DNA of 64,000 bases from VAZQ01 sp963702695 (lineage in GTDB: Bacteria; Pseudomonadota; Alphaproteobacteria; Rhizobiales; Xanthobacteraceae), in NCBI GenBank assembly GCA_963702695.1, contig CAVPDS010000029.1, positions 124,001 through 188,000 of the forward strand, in the 5' to 3' direction. This document shows, piece after piece, positions 25,055 to 32,957 of this stretch. A model generated the notes under the pieces. The model did no database searches, was not told where the DNA came from, and saw only the letters and a list, made by a program, of their open reading frames with translations. Numbering within the stretch: the stretch's first letter is position 1; each line of letters begins with the position of its first letter. Made by a program: the position numbers and the translations under genes.

Positions 25055-25102
25055 CTGTCGCAGGGCTGAAATGCCATTGCTCATCGGTTTTGGAGATTGA
25101 AG

Positions 25103-25261
25103 ATGTCGCTCGGAACGATCCTTGTCATCATTTTGATCCTGCTGCTGATCGGCGCGCTGCCGACCTGGCCCTACAGTGCTGGCTGGGGCGGTTATCCGTC
25201 TGGCGGCCTCGGCCTTGTTCTCGTGATCGTAATCATTCTCGTGCTGATGGGACGAGTTTAG
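25103..25261 (+). CDS. DUF3309 small membrane protein
   Basis: This 52-residue protein starts MSLGTILVIILILLLIGALP, continues TWPYSAGWGGYPSGG and ends with a second hydrophobic helix and MGRV. It matches the DUF3309 family of very small two-helix membrane proteins that are common in Alphaproteobacteria and often stress-induced. The ATG follows GGAG, and a perfect EcfG-type promoter lies 49 bp upstream. No molecular function is known for the family. It is too short for most ORF cut-offs but strongly supported by family resemblance and promoter. Confidence 0.92.
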   Translation: MSLGTILVIILILLLIGALPTWPYSAGWGGYPSGGLGLVLVIVIILVLMGRV

Positions 25262-25425
25262 GGCGTGTCTTCAGTTGAGCAAGTAGCCCGGATGAGCGGA
25301 GCGATATCCGGGTACGATTATGAAATGCGGTAACCTAACTGAAGTCGGCCCCGCATGTCGCTTCGCTCATGCGGGCTACAGATTTTTTGCCGGCCACGTC
25401 TCAGCCTTCAGGCCTGGCGATCGCT

Positions 25426-25527
25426 CTATCCCACCTGCCGTGCTGCAGGCTTCGCGGCTTTGACCCGAAAAACCTTGACGGCGGCGGCGAGCGCGAACAG
25501 GAGGCCGCAGGCGAGCCAGTAGCCCGG
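25426..25527 (-). pseudogene. C-terminal fragment of a membrane protein, copy 1
   Basis: Read on the minus strand, this stretch encodes GYWLACGLLFALAAAVKVFR followed by a lysine/alanine tail and TAG at 25428-25426. That is one membrane helix with a basic cytoplasmic end, as in the C-terminus of a small inner-membrane protein. Upstream the frame runs directly into the GTAGCCCGG palindrome, so the rest of the gene has been replaced by the repeat. The parent gene is not in the window. Confidence 0.6.
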
Positions 25528-25661
25528 ATGAGCGGAGCGACATCCGGGTACGATTATGAAATGCGGTAACCTAACTGAAGTCGGCCCCGCATGTCGCTTC
25601 GCTCATGCGGGCTACAGATTTTTTGCCGGCCACGTCTCGGCCTTCAGGCCTGGCGATCGCC

Positions 25662-25763
25662 CTATCCCACCTGCCGTGCTGCAGGCTTCGCGGCTTTGAC
25701 CCGAAAAACCTTGACGGCGGCGGCGAGCGCGAACAGGAGGCCGCAGGCGAGCCAGTAGCCCGG
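25662..25763 (-). pseudogene. C-terminal fragment of a membrane protein, copy 2
   Basis: This is the same remnant as at 25426-25527, exactly 236 bp further on, with TAG at 25664-25662. It was copied with the surrounding palindromes. Neither copy has a start codon with a ribosome binding site, so expression is unlikely. Confidence 0.6.
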
Positions 25764-25835
25764 ATGAGCGGAGCGACATCCGGGTACGATTATGAAATGC
25801 GGTAACACTAGATCAAAGGACGGCCGCGCGAATTG

Positions 25836-26732
25836 TCAACGCAGATCGCCGGCCGCGAAGAACTCGCGTAGTTCGGTATAGGTTTCGTCGTGCGCTTCCT
25901 CGTTCACGTAGTGCCCTGAAGGAAGCGCCTTGGCGCTGCGGATGTCGGACGCGTAGCGTGGCCAGATCGTCTTCGGGTCGCTGTTGCGCCCGACGCTGCC
26001 GCTGGCGCCCCATAACAGCAGCACCGGCGCCGTGATCTTGCGACCGGACTTGAAGTCGGCGTCGTCCATTTCGAGGTCGACGCCTGCGGTAGCGCGATAA
26101 TCCTCGCAGATCGCATGGATCGTTTCCGGATTGCGGAAGCAGCGCATGTATTCGGCGAGCGCTGCGGGATCGAAGAAGCTCAGTCCCTGCTCGGTCTTCG
26201 CCAGCTTCTTGCGGATGAACCAATCCGGGTCGGCGCCCATCATCCGCTCGGGCATGTCGTAGGGCTGAATGTTGAAAAACCAGTGCCAGGAGAACGTGGC
26301 CCAGCTCCGGGTGATGTTGTTGTAGAGGTGATGCTGCGGGATGATGTCGATGATCGCCGCCCCTGCAACCACCTCGGGCCGGTCGAGGCACATGCGGTGC
26401 AGCACGCGCGCGCCGCGGTCGTGACCGGCGGCGTAGAAACGGGGAAACCCGAGCGCGGCCATCACCTCGACCTGGTCCTGCGCCATCGCCCGGAAGGAAT
26501 AGGCGCTGTGGTCCTTGCCGCCCGGCACCTTCTCGGAATCGCCATAGCCGCGCAGGTCCGTGCACACGACCGTAAATTCACTCGCGAGCCGGGGCGCCAC
26601 CTTGTGCCAGGAGACATGATTGAACGGATTGCCGTGCATCAGCAGCACCGGCGGCCCGTTTCCACCGTGAACCGTCACGATGCGAGCGCCGCTGGTCTTG
26701 ATTTCGTTGCGGGTGAAGCCTTCGAAAAACAT
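25836..26732 (-). CDS. Haloacetate dehalogenase-like alpha/beta hydrolase
   Basis: The 298-residue hydrolase matches fluoroacetate dehalogenase at every residue I can recall: nucleophile Asp105 in GHDRGAR with Arg106 and Arg109 for the carboxylate, Asp129, the halide-pocket pair His150-Trp151 (SWHWFF), Tyr212 in CEDYRA and base His274 in SGHYVNEE. The offsets from the Rhodopseudomonas enzyme are a constant 5-7 positions. The reaction would be hydrolytic removal of halide from a 2-haloacetate to give glycolate. Epoxide hydrolases share the fold but not the His-Trp pair. It stands alone on the minus strand between repeats and the L,D-transpeptidase gene, and no transporter adjoins it. Confidence 0.83.
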   Translation of the reverse strand: MFFEGFTRNEIKTSGARIVTVHGGNGPPVLLMHGNPFNHVSWHKVAPRLASEFTVVCTDLRGYGDSEKVPGGKDHSAYSFRAMAQDQVEVMAALGFPRFYAAGHDRGARVLHRMCLDRPEVVAGAAIIDIIPQHHLYNNITRSWATFSWHWFFNIQPYDMPERMMGADPDWFIRKKLAKTEQGLSFFDPAALAEYMRCFRNPETIHAICEDYRATAGVDLEMDDADFKSGRKITAPVLLLWGASGSVGRNSDPKTIWPRYASDIRSAKALPSGHYVNEEAHDETYTELREFFAAGDLR

Positions 26733-26949
26733 GCGGTTGAATCCCGATCAGGGCGCGGCGATCGGAGGATTTGCGCTCACCGACCGCCCGATGCCGGCAG
26801 CGTAGAGTATTTTCCGGAAAAGCGGACCCTCTCGCCCGCGGAAATCGCGAAATGCGACTGTCAGCTACGAGCTCAACAGCAAGGGCGCGCTCGAACGGAT
26901 AATCGAAACGCGCCCGAGCCAGTTGAAGAAATGTCGCACAATTGCGCGG

Positions 26950-28374
26950 TCAGCGCGTGACGACCACGAAGTCGGTGCCTTTGCCGGTTTCCTGGCCTAG
27001 GCCCTGATCGGAAATGACCAGGGAGGAGCCGGGGACGAGGATCTCGTCGATCCGATCAATCGCCTCCTGCGGGATCTGGATACGATCAAGCGCTTGCGCG
27101 GCAGTCTGTGGCGGCAGCACCTCGACCACCACGGGTGGCTTCGCGCGCTCGCGGCTGGACTTCTTGTCCTTACCGGGCGCGGGACGTGGAGGGTCGCCCG
27201 GCATCGTGATCGCGTTCCAGCGCATCTTGGCGCCGTCATCTTGCAGCTCGAGGGCCGTGAAGACGTGGGTGCCGAGCGGCAGGTCGGGATTTGCGATTTC
27301 GACCGGAATGTCGAACAGCGGCGTGAAGCCCTGGCGCACGTAAAGCTTCTTTTCCTTGCGGCTGATGAAGACGGCGACGTGGCCGGTGGGCTTGGCCTTG
27401 GCCCGGACCGGGGAGGGTTTCGGCAGTGGCGGCTGCGCGGGCAGCAGTTCCTCCGCCGGCGTTTCGGGGTCTGCCTTGGGCGGCTCCGCCTTCGGACTTT
27501 CGTCGCCGGTGCCCGGAGAAACGGCGGCGGTCCCGGTGTTCTCGGTTTTGGTTGAGCTGGAAGTCGCCGTATCGGACAACGACTTGCGAAGCTCCACGCC
27601 GCCCAAGGGCACGCCCGCGTCCGGGCTGGAACCGGCCACGGCAACCTGCACCGTGGCGGCTCGCTCGGCCTCCTTGTCCGGCGCCTGCGCGGCGATCGGC
27701 GGCGGCTCAACAACCTTCGGCTTCGGCTGGAACAGGCTCGGGTGTGAGAAATCAACAGGGACGACGTCGTTCCGCGCGACGACGACCCGTACGCCGAGCT
27801 TGGTGACCGTCCATAGGTGCGAGGCGAATTCGTGCGAGAGCCGGATGCAGCCGTGCGAAGCCGGGCCACCGGGCAATGGCCCCTCGTGGAGCGCCACGCC
27901 CGACCAGGTGATCCGATTCATGTAGGGCATGGGTGCGTTGCTGTAGAGATTGGAGTGGTGGTAGCGGTCCTTCTCGATGATGCTGAAGACGCCCATCGGC
28001 GTCAGATGACCGGGGACGCCGGTCGATACCGGCCCCTGCGCCACGCGATTGCCATTGCTGTAAAGCGTCACGTGCTGATTGCTGATCGACACGACGAGTT
28101 GAAGCTCCCCCTTCTTCGCTTCCGCAAAGGGATCCTTCTTCTCCGGCTTGTCGGCTTCCTGCTTCTTCGATACGGCGCGTTTGACGCGCGGGATATCATC
28201 GTAGCGATAGTAGTATTCATAACGGTCGCGATCCAGGTAACGGGCATTTGCGCTGCCGACCAGGCCGGCGAGGAATCCGAACGCCACGCTCGCGATCAGG
28301 GCCTTACGGAGCGCTGACGATCGCGTGTGGGCAAGCACAGATTTAGGGGTGTCGTTCCCAGCGAGTTTCGGCAA
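26950..28374 (-). CDS. L,D-transpeptidase (YkuD domain) with extended C-terminus
   Basis: The 474-residue exported protein has an N-terminal hydrophobic helix (about residues 23-43), then a YkuD catalytic domain at about 90-205 with His163 and the active-site Cys176 in the SHGCIRLS motif. A proline/alanine-rich linker (about 215-320) leads to a C-terminal domain resembling a second, cysteine-less YkuD-like fold (HVAVFISRKEKKLYVRQG). It would form 3-3 peptidoglycan cross-links or attach proteins to the wall in the periplasm. The core family is usually 160-330 residues, so this is a long member. The ATG at 28374 is chosen although an earlier membrane-helix start is possible. Confidence 0.88.
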   Translation of the reverse strand: MPKLAGNDTPKSVLAHTRSSALRKALIASVAFGFLAGLVGSANARYLDRDRYEYYYRYDDIPRVKRAVSKKQEADKPEKKDPFAEAKKGELQLVVSISNQHVTLYSNGNRVAQGPVSTGVPGHLTPMGVFSIIEKDRYHHSNLYSNAPMPYMNRITWSGVALHEGPLPGGPASHGCIRLSHEFASHLWTVTKLGVRVVVARNDVVPVDFSHPSLFQPKPKVVEPPPIAAQAPDKEAERAATVQVAVAGSSPDAGVPLGGVELRKSLSDTATSSSTKTENTGTAAVSPGTGDESPKAEPPKADPETPAEELLPAQPPLPKPSPVRAKAKPTGHVAVFISRKEKKLYVRQGFTPLFDIPVEIANPDLPLGTHVFTALELQDDGAKMRWNAITMPGDPPRPAPGKDKKSSRERAKPPVVVEVLPPQTAAQALDRIQIPQEAIDRIDEILVPGSSLVISDQGLGQETGKGTDFVVVTR

Positions 28375-28703
28375 GTTGACTCTCCTAAGCTCAATTGAAT
28401 GCTTTGACGCGCGATCTTGTCAGATTTTCGAGGATGATAGCGAAGAAGCGTTGCGCCCGAGTAAAGCAGCCAACTTGTCGACATAAAAAAGTCGCATCGG
28501 CGCGAATCGCCTCATGGTAATCATTTAATAAAGTCTTATTGAACGGGCTCAATACGAGCCACCGAATCATCCCATCGAGGTTAAGAATGCCGGGGATGTG
28601 CAGCGTTGCGGCCACGCTTCCGGAGCGCCGGGAAATACTCGTTCCGGGATTGCAGATGTCGACTGAATTTGCCGGGCGCGCCGGGCGATGGGCGTTTTGC
28701 CGC
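28375..28703. other. Intergenic region, 329 bp
   Basis: It lies upstream of the minus-strand L,D-transpeptidase gene and downstream of the minus-strand dihydroxyphthalate decarboxylase-like gene, so it should hold the transpeptidase promoter. I see a small palindrome TATTGA...TCAATA at 28537-28554 in an AT-rich stretch, and no EcfG-type site. No convincing gene is present. Confidence 0.6.
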
Positions 28704-29600
28704 CTACTTCAACACGCGGGTGGTGTCGTCGAACAATTCATCGACCTTGAAGGAGCGCGGGATCAGCTTCTGCTGCACGGCGTAGTTAATGATCATCGCC
28801 AGCGCCGGACGGCAGGCATCGAGCCCGAACGGATAGAAGTCGTATCCCTCCGGCTTGGGCAAGCCGGCGGCTCGTTTTGAATCCTTCAGCATCCGGAACA
28901 CTTCTGCCACGGCCGCAGGATTCGTCTTCGATAGCGTCTCGCTCACGACCGCCATGTGGTTGAGCGGCACAACCTGGTGCTTGGCGTTCCATTCCTTCAC
29001 GGCCGCGTCGGGGTTTGGAATGACGCTCTTGAGCCGGGGATCGGTCGGCAATTCGGCGCCGAAGATGGCGGCGTCGAGTTCGCCATCGAGCACCATCTGC
29101 AAGATGTTCTTGTCCGAGCTCGCGCGCTCCACAAAGGTCGGGTCGCGATATTCAAGTACGTGAGCGTCCTCGAAGTTGACCCAGTTCACGCGGCTGATGT
29201 CGACACCATAATCATTCTGCAGGTGGCCACGCAGCCAGGTCCCGGTGGTCTGGGTATAGGACCGCACGCCGACGCGCCGGCCTTCGAGATCGCGCGGCAC
29301 GAGCGTTCCACGCTCCGAGTTGTAGAGCAGGCAGTTGTGCTGGAAACGCCCCATCAGCACGCAGGGCAGCAGCACCAGCGGCTTGCCGAAGGATTTCGCC
29401 TGCAGGTAGGTGACGATCGCCATCTCGCTCGCGTCGAAGGCCTGCTTGCGCACCATTTCACCAAACGCCTTGTAGACCGGCGCGATCTCGACCAGATCGA
29501 GCTGCACGGTCGGCGAAGTGACTTCCTTGGTCCGTAGCGCTTTGGTGTGCGGGTAATTGCCGAATGCTGCGCGCAGCGTGGTGATGCCCTTGGCGTCCAT
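28704..29600 (-). CDS. 4,5-dihydroxyphthalate decarboxylase-like protein, cytosolic binding-protein fold
   Basis: The 298-residue protein starts MDAKGITTLRAAFGNYPHT and has no signal peptide. FDASEMAIVTYLQAK, LEGRRVGVRSYTQT and the C-terminal YPFGLDACRPAL/YAVQQKLIPRSF pattern fit the family annotated as 4,5-dihydroxyphthalate decarboxylase (Pht5). That family has a type II periplasmic-binding-like fold, and many members are only assumed to be enzymes. The ATG at 29600 follows GGGAGGAAG. It diverges from an ornithine cyclodeaminase-like gene with 78 bp between, so the two are likely co-regulated. The substrate could be an aromatic dicarboxylate, but a role in sensing or transport is possible. 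Confidence 0.8.
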   Translation of the reverse strand: MDAKGITTLRAAFGNYPHTKALRTKEVTSPTVQLDLVEIAPVYKAFGEMVRKQAFDASEMAIVTYLQAKSFGKPLVLLPCVLMGRFQHNCLLYNSERGTLVPRDLEGRRVGVRSYTQTTGTWLRGHLQNDYGVDISRVNWVNFEDAHVLEYRDPTFVERASSDKNILQMVLDGELDAAIFGAELPTDPRLKSVIPNPDAAVKEWNAKHQVVPLNHMAVVSETLSKTNPAAVAEVFRMLKDSKRAAGLPKPEGYDFYPFGLDACRPALAMIINYAVQQKLIPRSFKVDELFDDTTRVLK

Positions 29601-29678
29601 CTTACTTGCTTCCTCCCGGCGGGTCTGCCAGATCAAGGACGTGATGGTAGAGCTTTTCCCCTAAAAGCGGCAACGCAA

Positions 29679-30749
29679 ATGACCTTGATCCTGTCCAACG
29701 ACGACGTCGACAAGCTCCTGACGATGCCCGAGTGCATCGACGTGCTGGAAGAGGCCTATGTGGAGTTGGTGGCAGGCCGCGGTGTCAACCGCACCCGCTC
29801 GGACTGCATCACGCCGACGACGCAGCCGGACGCGGTATACGGTCTCAAGTCGATGGATGGGGTGATCCCGAAGTTCGGCATCGGTGCCATCCGCATCAAC
29901 TCGGATATCGTGACCTTCCCCAAGAAGGGCAACAACATCCGGCGTGAGAAAATTCCCGCTGCGAACGGCCGCTACACCGGTCTCGTGCTGCTGTTCTCAA
30001 CCGAGACTGGGGCGCCGCTCGCCATCATGCCGGACGGGGTGATGCAGCGGATGCGCGTCGGCGCCGCCAATGGTCTCGGCGTAAAATATCTCGCGCGCAA
30101 GGACGCGAGGACGGTCGGCATCCTCGGGTCAGGGTGGCAGGCGGGGTCGCAGCTCATGGCGGCCTGCGCCGTGCGCAAGATCGAGGTCATCCGCTGCTTC
30201 AGTCCCAGCGAGGAACACCGCGACGCCTTCGCGAAAGAGATGAGCGCATTCCTCGGCATCGACGTCATCCCGGTGGCGCAACCGGAAGAGGCGATCTCCG
30301 GCGCCGACATCGTCATGTGTGCGAGCAACAGTCTCGACAATATCTTCTTCGAGCGCTGGATCGAGCCCGGCGTGCATCTGAGCTCGATCAAGCAGCCCGA
30401 GATCGAGGTGAAGGCGCTCAAGCGCGCGGACCGTATCGCGCTTCATCATCACGATGCCGCCCCCTTGCATGTCATGACCGCGGACTTCGACCTCGGCAAG
30501 AAATCGCTGGAGCACGGCTGGTCGGTGGGGGCAGAGCTCAATTTCGACAAGCTGCCGACGCTGCCCGACCTCATCACCGGCCGCGCCGAGGGGCGCCGGA
30601 AGGCGGAGGAGGTGACCTGCTTCCTGAACAACATTGGGCTCGGTTATCAGTTCGCCGCGGCGGGCGCCGTGGTGTGGCGCAAGGCGCAAGGCAGCGGCCT
30701 AGGCCATGACCTGCCCACCGAGTGGTTCACCGAGGACGTGCACCCGTAG
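29679..30749 (+). CDS. Ornithine cyclodeaminase/mu-crystallin family protein
   Basis: The 356-residue protein has the family NAD(H) motif GILGSGWQAGSQ near residues 146-157, preceded by MQRMRVGAANGLGVKYLAR. Relatives include ornithine cyclodeaminase, alanine dehydrogenase and ketimine or imine reductases. The active-site Asp expected near the C-terminal third could be in TADFDLG. Start choice is weak: ATG 29679 has only AAGCGG upstream, but it gives the standard N-terminus MTLILSNDDVDKLL. It is divergent from the dihydroxyphthalate decarboxylase-like gene; the metabolic link is not obvious. Confidence 0.85.
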   Translation: MTLILSNDDVDKLLTMPECIDVLEEAYVELVAGRGVNRTRSDCITPTTQPDAVYGLKSMDGVIPKFGIGAIRINSDIVTFPKKGNNIRREKIPAANGRYTGLVLLFSTETGAPLAIMPDGVMQRMRVGAANGLGVKYLARKDARTVGILGSGWQAGSQLMAACAVRKIEVIRCFSPSEEHRDAFAKEMSAFLGIDVIPVAQPEEAISGADIVMCASNSLDNIFFERWIEPGVHLSSIKQPEIEVKALKRADRIALHHHDAAPLHVMTADFDLGKKSLEHGWSVGAELNFDKLPTLPDLITGRAEGRRKAEEVTCFLNNIGLGYQFAAAGAVVWRKAQGSGLGHDLPTEWFTEDVHP

Positions 30750-30784
30750 CAGAGTGGCGCAAGGGCGTTTGCGAAGCCAGTTCT

Positions 30785-31312
30785 TCAAGCCACCTCTTGT
30801 TTCTCCTCGCGACTGCGGACGCTGCGACGGCGGCTGAGATGGCCGAGCGTCTCCTCGGCCCGGTTGCGATACTCCGTGTGCAATCGCTCCAGGTCTTCCT
30901 CCGAAAGGTCCTCGATCGTCGCGAGTCGGTTTTCGGCGCCTTGCACCCCGATGATGATCTCGGCAAGCTTGAGCTGGATCGCGAGGGTGTCCCGGTTCTG
31001 GGTATGCTGAATCAGAAACACCATCAGGAAGGTGACGATCGTCGTGGATGTATTGATCACCAACTGCCAGGTATCGCTGTAGTGAAATAGCGGACCGGTC
31101 AGCGCCCAGATCGCGACCGCCGCGGCGGCAGTCAGAAACGTCAGTGGCTTGCCGGCAAGCCGCGCGGTCTCGCAGGCCGCTCGGGAAAACAACTCAGCCA
31201 TGCTCGGGCCCAATCTCTCGGATCCGCGCGCGACCGTAGACCCCGTCACAGCCAAGGGGCGGATGAGGGCAGGAGCCGTCCGTTTGGTGGCGCGTTTATT
31301 GTCGCGTTTCAT
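30785..31312 (-). CDS. Low-affinity iron permease family protein
   Basis: This 175-residue protein has a basic N-terminus, two membrane helices (about residues 55-75 and 82-102) and the family stretch DTWQLVINTSTTIVTFLMVF followed by LIQHTQNRDTLAIQLKL. Bacterial members carry the low-affinity iron permease domain, but iron transport has rarely been shown. The ATG at 31312 follows GAGG. A candidate EcfG-type promoter (GGAAC, 17 bases, CATT) lies 24 bp upstream, facing that of the DUF1328 gene. The charged C-terminus is cytosolic. Confidence 0.83.
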   Translation of the reverse strand: MKRDNKRATKRTAPALIRPLAVTGSTVARGSERLGPSMAELFSRAACETARLAGKPLTFLTAAAAVAIWALTGPLFHYSDTWQLVINTSTTIVTFLMVFLIQHTQNRDTLAIQLKLAEIIIGVQGAENRLATIEDLSEEDLERLHTEYRNRAEETLGHLSRRRSVRSREEKQEVA

Positions 31313-31335
31313 GGAAGACGCCTCCTCGTCGGCTT

Positions 31336-31361
31336 AATGCCACGGCGGTCGAACTTGTTCC
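31336..31361 (-). promoter_or_regulatory. Candidate EcfG promoter for the low-affinity iron permease family gene
   Basis: On the minus strand GGAAC is followed after 17 bases by CATT, one mismatch from the CGTT consensus. It starts 20 bp from the perfect EcfG site on the opposite strand, giving a divergent arrangement like that at nepR/phyR. The mismatch makes it less certain than the others. Confidence 0.45.
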
Positions 31362-31381
31362 GGGCGCCATGCACAGCCCTC

Positions 31382-31407
31382 GGAACAAACCCCACAATTT
31401 GGGCGTT
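31382..31407 (+). promoter_or_regulatory. EcfG promoter for the DUF1328 gene
   Basis: GGAAC, 17 bases, CGTT: an exact EcfG consensus match, with the -10 element about 52 bp before the ATG of the DUF1328 gene. Confidence 0.85.
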
Positions 31408-31458
31408 CAATTCCACGACCGATCCAAACCGAACCCGCACTCAAGAGGAGGATTCCCC

Positions 31459-31638
31459 ATGCTTGGTTGGGCAGTGGCGTTCCTGGTTGTCGCGCTGATT
31501 GCGGCGGTGCTCGGCTTTGGTGGCATCGCGGGGTTTGCAGTCGAAATCGCGAAAATCATCTTTTTCGTAGCGATCATCCTGTTCGTGATCTCAGCCATCT
31601 TTGCGTTTGTTCGTGGGCGCACGCCGACCGTGCCTTAA
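31459..31638 (+). CDS. DUF1328 (YtjA-like) small membrane protein
   Basis: The 59-residue protein MLGWAVAFLVVALIAAVLGF... has two membrane helices separated by FGGIAGFAVEIAK and ends RGRTPTVP. This is the DUF1328/YtjA family, small membrane proteins frequently induced by stress or in stationary phase. The start follows AGAGGAGGA. A perfect EcfG promoter upstream and an intrinsic terminator downstream mark it as a single-gene transcript. The mechanism is unknown. Confidence 0.92.
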   Translation: MLGWAVAFLVVALIAAVLGFGGIAGFAVEIAKIIFFVAIILFVISAIFAFVRGRTPTVP

Positions 31639-31668
31639 GCGTGAAGAAAAGGTGCGGGTGAAAAACTG

Positions 31669-31696
31669 CGTCCGGCTCCGCGCCGGACGTTTTTTT
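31669..31696 (+). terminator. Rho-independent terminator after the DUF1328 gene
   Basis: CGTCCGGC and GCCGGACG form an 8-bp GC-rich stem around a five-base loop, followed immediately by seven T residues. It lies 30 bp after the DUF1328 stop. Confidence 0.92.
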
Positions 31697-31950
31697 GTGC
31701 GGAGCGCTTTGCTGATCTAAAAATACAAAATGCGCGAGTGTCCGCGCCCAGGAAATCCCATCACTGCCCGTTGATGCCGACCCCACAGGAGTTGACTCGT
31801 TATGCCCGCGTTGGTCGCGGGCACCCACGCCTTGATCGGTGAATCATACTCACATCAAAGACGTGGGATGGCAAAGACCTGGATGGCCGCGCGCGCCGGC
31901 CGGGACGGAGGCAAGCGTCCAACATCACGACGGGTGAAGACCAGCAGGCT

Positions 31951-32502
31951 TCACCCGCGCCCGCCTGCGGTCAGGATGGCGCGGGTGGTGCGATCGGGAC
32001 CGAAGTCGTCGGTGCTGTCGATCGCGAGCAACTCCGCGAGCCTTGTGCGCGCGCGATTGACCCGGCTTTTGATCGTGCCCACCGCGCACTCGCAGATCGC
32101 CGCGGCCTCCTCATACGAGAATCCGGACGCACCAACCAGAATAAGAGCCTCGCGTTGGTCCGAAGGCAGTTTCGCCAGAGCTGTACGGAATTCCTCGAAT
32201 TCCACGCGGCTTTGTTGCTCAGGATGTGATTTCAGACTGTCGGCATAGCTGCCGTCGGTGTCCTCGACCTCGCGCCGCCGCTTGCGGTACTCGGAGCGGA
32301 ACAGATTGCGAAGGATCGTGAACAGCCACGCCGACATGTTGGTGCCGGGCTCGAAGGAATCGATATTGGCCATTGCCCGCAACAATGTCTCTTGCACGAG
32401 ATCATCGGCACGATCGACGTTGCCGCTCAGAGAAATCGCAAACGCGCGCAGGCTCGGCACCGCGGCAAGCATCGCCTCGCGCACTGAAGGTCGTAAACTC
32501 AT
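31951..32502 (-). CDS. ecfG: EcfG-type ECF sigma factor (general stress response)
   Basis: The 183-residue protein has a sigma-70 region 2 (about residues 10-80; DRADDLVQETLLRAM and the -10 recognition helix WLFTILRNLFRSEYRKRR). Region 4 (about 105-160; LPSDQREALILVGASGFSYE and VGTIKSRVNRARTRL) reads the -35 GGAAC element. Its start codon overlaps the nepR stop (TGATG), so the sigma factor and its inhibitor are made together. NepR binds EcfG in unstressed cells; phosphorylated PhyR titrates NepR away. The nearby EcfG promoters fit its expected consensus. The C-terminal tail DFGPDRTTRAILTAGGRG is extra to the core. Confidence 0.95.
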   Translation of the reverse strand: MSLRPSVREAMLAAVPSLRAFAISLSGNVDRADDLVQETLLRAMANIDSFEPGTNMSAWLFTILRNLFRSEYRKRRREVEDTDGSYADSLKSHPEQQSRVEFEEFRTALAKLPSDQREALILVGASGFSYEEAAAICECAVGTIKSRVNRARTRLAELLAIDSTDDFGPDRTTRAILTAGGRG

Positions 32503-32861
32503 CAGTGCAATTCCTTATCGTTGGATTCGATATGGTTCTGGCGTTCGGTTTCGTTTCCGACCGTCCGGCGGTCATCCAGCTGTTGCAGAAGCTCCTTAAA
32601 TCGGTCCGGCACACCCTGCCGGCGAACATCATCGTAATAGGCTTCCAGAGTCTTGCCGAGCTTGGACATTGTTTCCCGGCTCAGCCGTCCGCGACTGTTC
32701 TTGCGGGTATTTTGCGTATGCATCAGGCTGTCTGCCCTCGCTGGTCTCTCATTGGATTCGAATCCCCCCGGCGGCCGTCGCGGCGCTGCCCCTTCCTTAT
32801 CCTCGTCGTCATTTGATCCTGATGCTGCCAAAACTGGTCTAAGTGGTTTCTGCTCTTTCAT
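32502..32861 (-). CDS. nepR: NepR anti-sigma factor
   Basis: The 119-residue protein has the NepR core LGKTLEAYYDDVRRQGVPDRF at about residues 68-88 followed by KELLQQLDD, the two helices that grip EcfG or PhyR. The N-terminal 60 residues are low-complexity and charged. NepR proteins are often 60-70 residues, so an internal start at the ATG of MHTQNTRK is possible. The ATG at 32861 has an excellent GGGGGAG site 6 bp upstream and is preferred. It is transcribed from a divergent EcfG promoter 63 bp upstream and is coupled to ecfG. Confidence 0.9.
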   Translation of the reverse strand: MKEQKPLRPVLAASGSNDDEDKEGAAPRRPPGGFESNERPARADSLMHTQNTRKNSRGRLSRETMSKLGKTLEAYYDDVRRQGVPDRFKELLQQLDDRRTVGNETERQNHIESNDKELH

Positions 32862-32923
32862 TTTTTCTCCCCCGTAGCCGCCCGCTCCGGCCCTGAGGCC
32901 ACTCTATGTGCTCAATCCGTAAT

Positions 32924-32948
32924 AACGCCACGCCCGCTGTTCCGTTCC
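32924..32948 (-). promoter_or_regulatory. EcfG promoter for nepR-ecfG
   Basis: On the minus strand GGAAC, 16 bases, CGTT: an exact EcfG match giving autoregulation of the sigma operon. Its -35 element is separated by 9 bp from the -35 of the opposing phyR promoter. Confidence 0.9.
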
Positions 32949-32957
32949 GGGTGAGGT

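Larger units (their letters stand above)
25283..25806. repeat. 236-bp tandem duplication with partial third copy
   Basis: Copies span 25283-25518 and 25519-25754 with only a few differences, and 25755-25806 repeats the first 52 bp. Each unit begins with the palindrome GTAGCCCGGATGAGCG..., carries the facing half CGCTTCGCTCATGCGGGCTAC about 70 bp on, and then a coding remnant on the minus strand. This explains the whole 574-bp gap between the DUF3309 gene and the dehalogenase-like gene. The near-identity implies recent expansion. Confidence 0.95.

Noticed and set aside
24742..25077. Open frames crossing the 18-bp tandem repeat (RHASTS on plus, LLVDAC on minus)
   Set aside because: An 18-bp unit keeps any frame open. 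Neither frame has a ribosome binding site or recognisable sequence outside the repeat, and the plus frame overlaps the EcfG promoter.
25369..25805. Two identical 66-codon open frames
   Set aside because: They are 236 bp apart and exist only because the repeat unit was duplicated; they start inside the palindrome and are antisense to the membrane-protein remnant.
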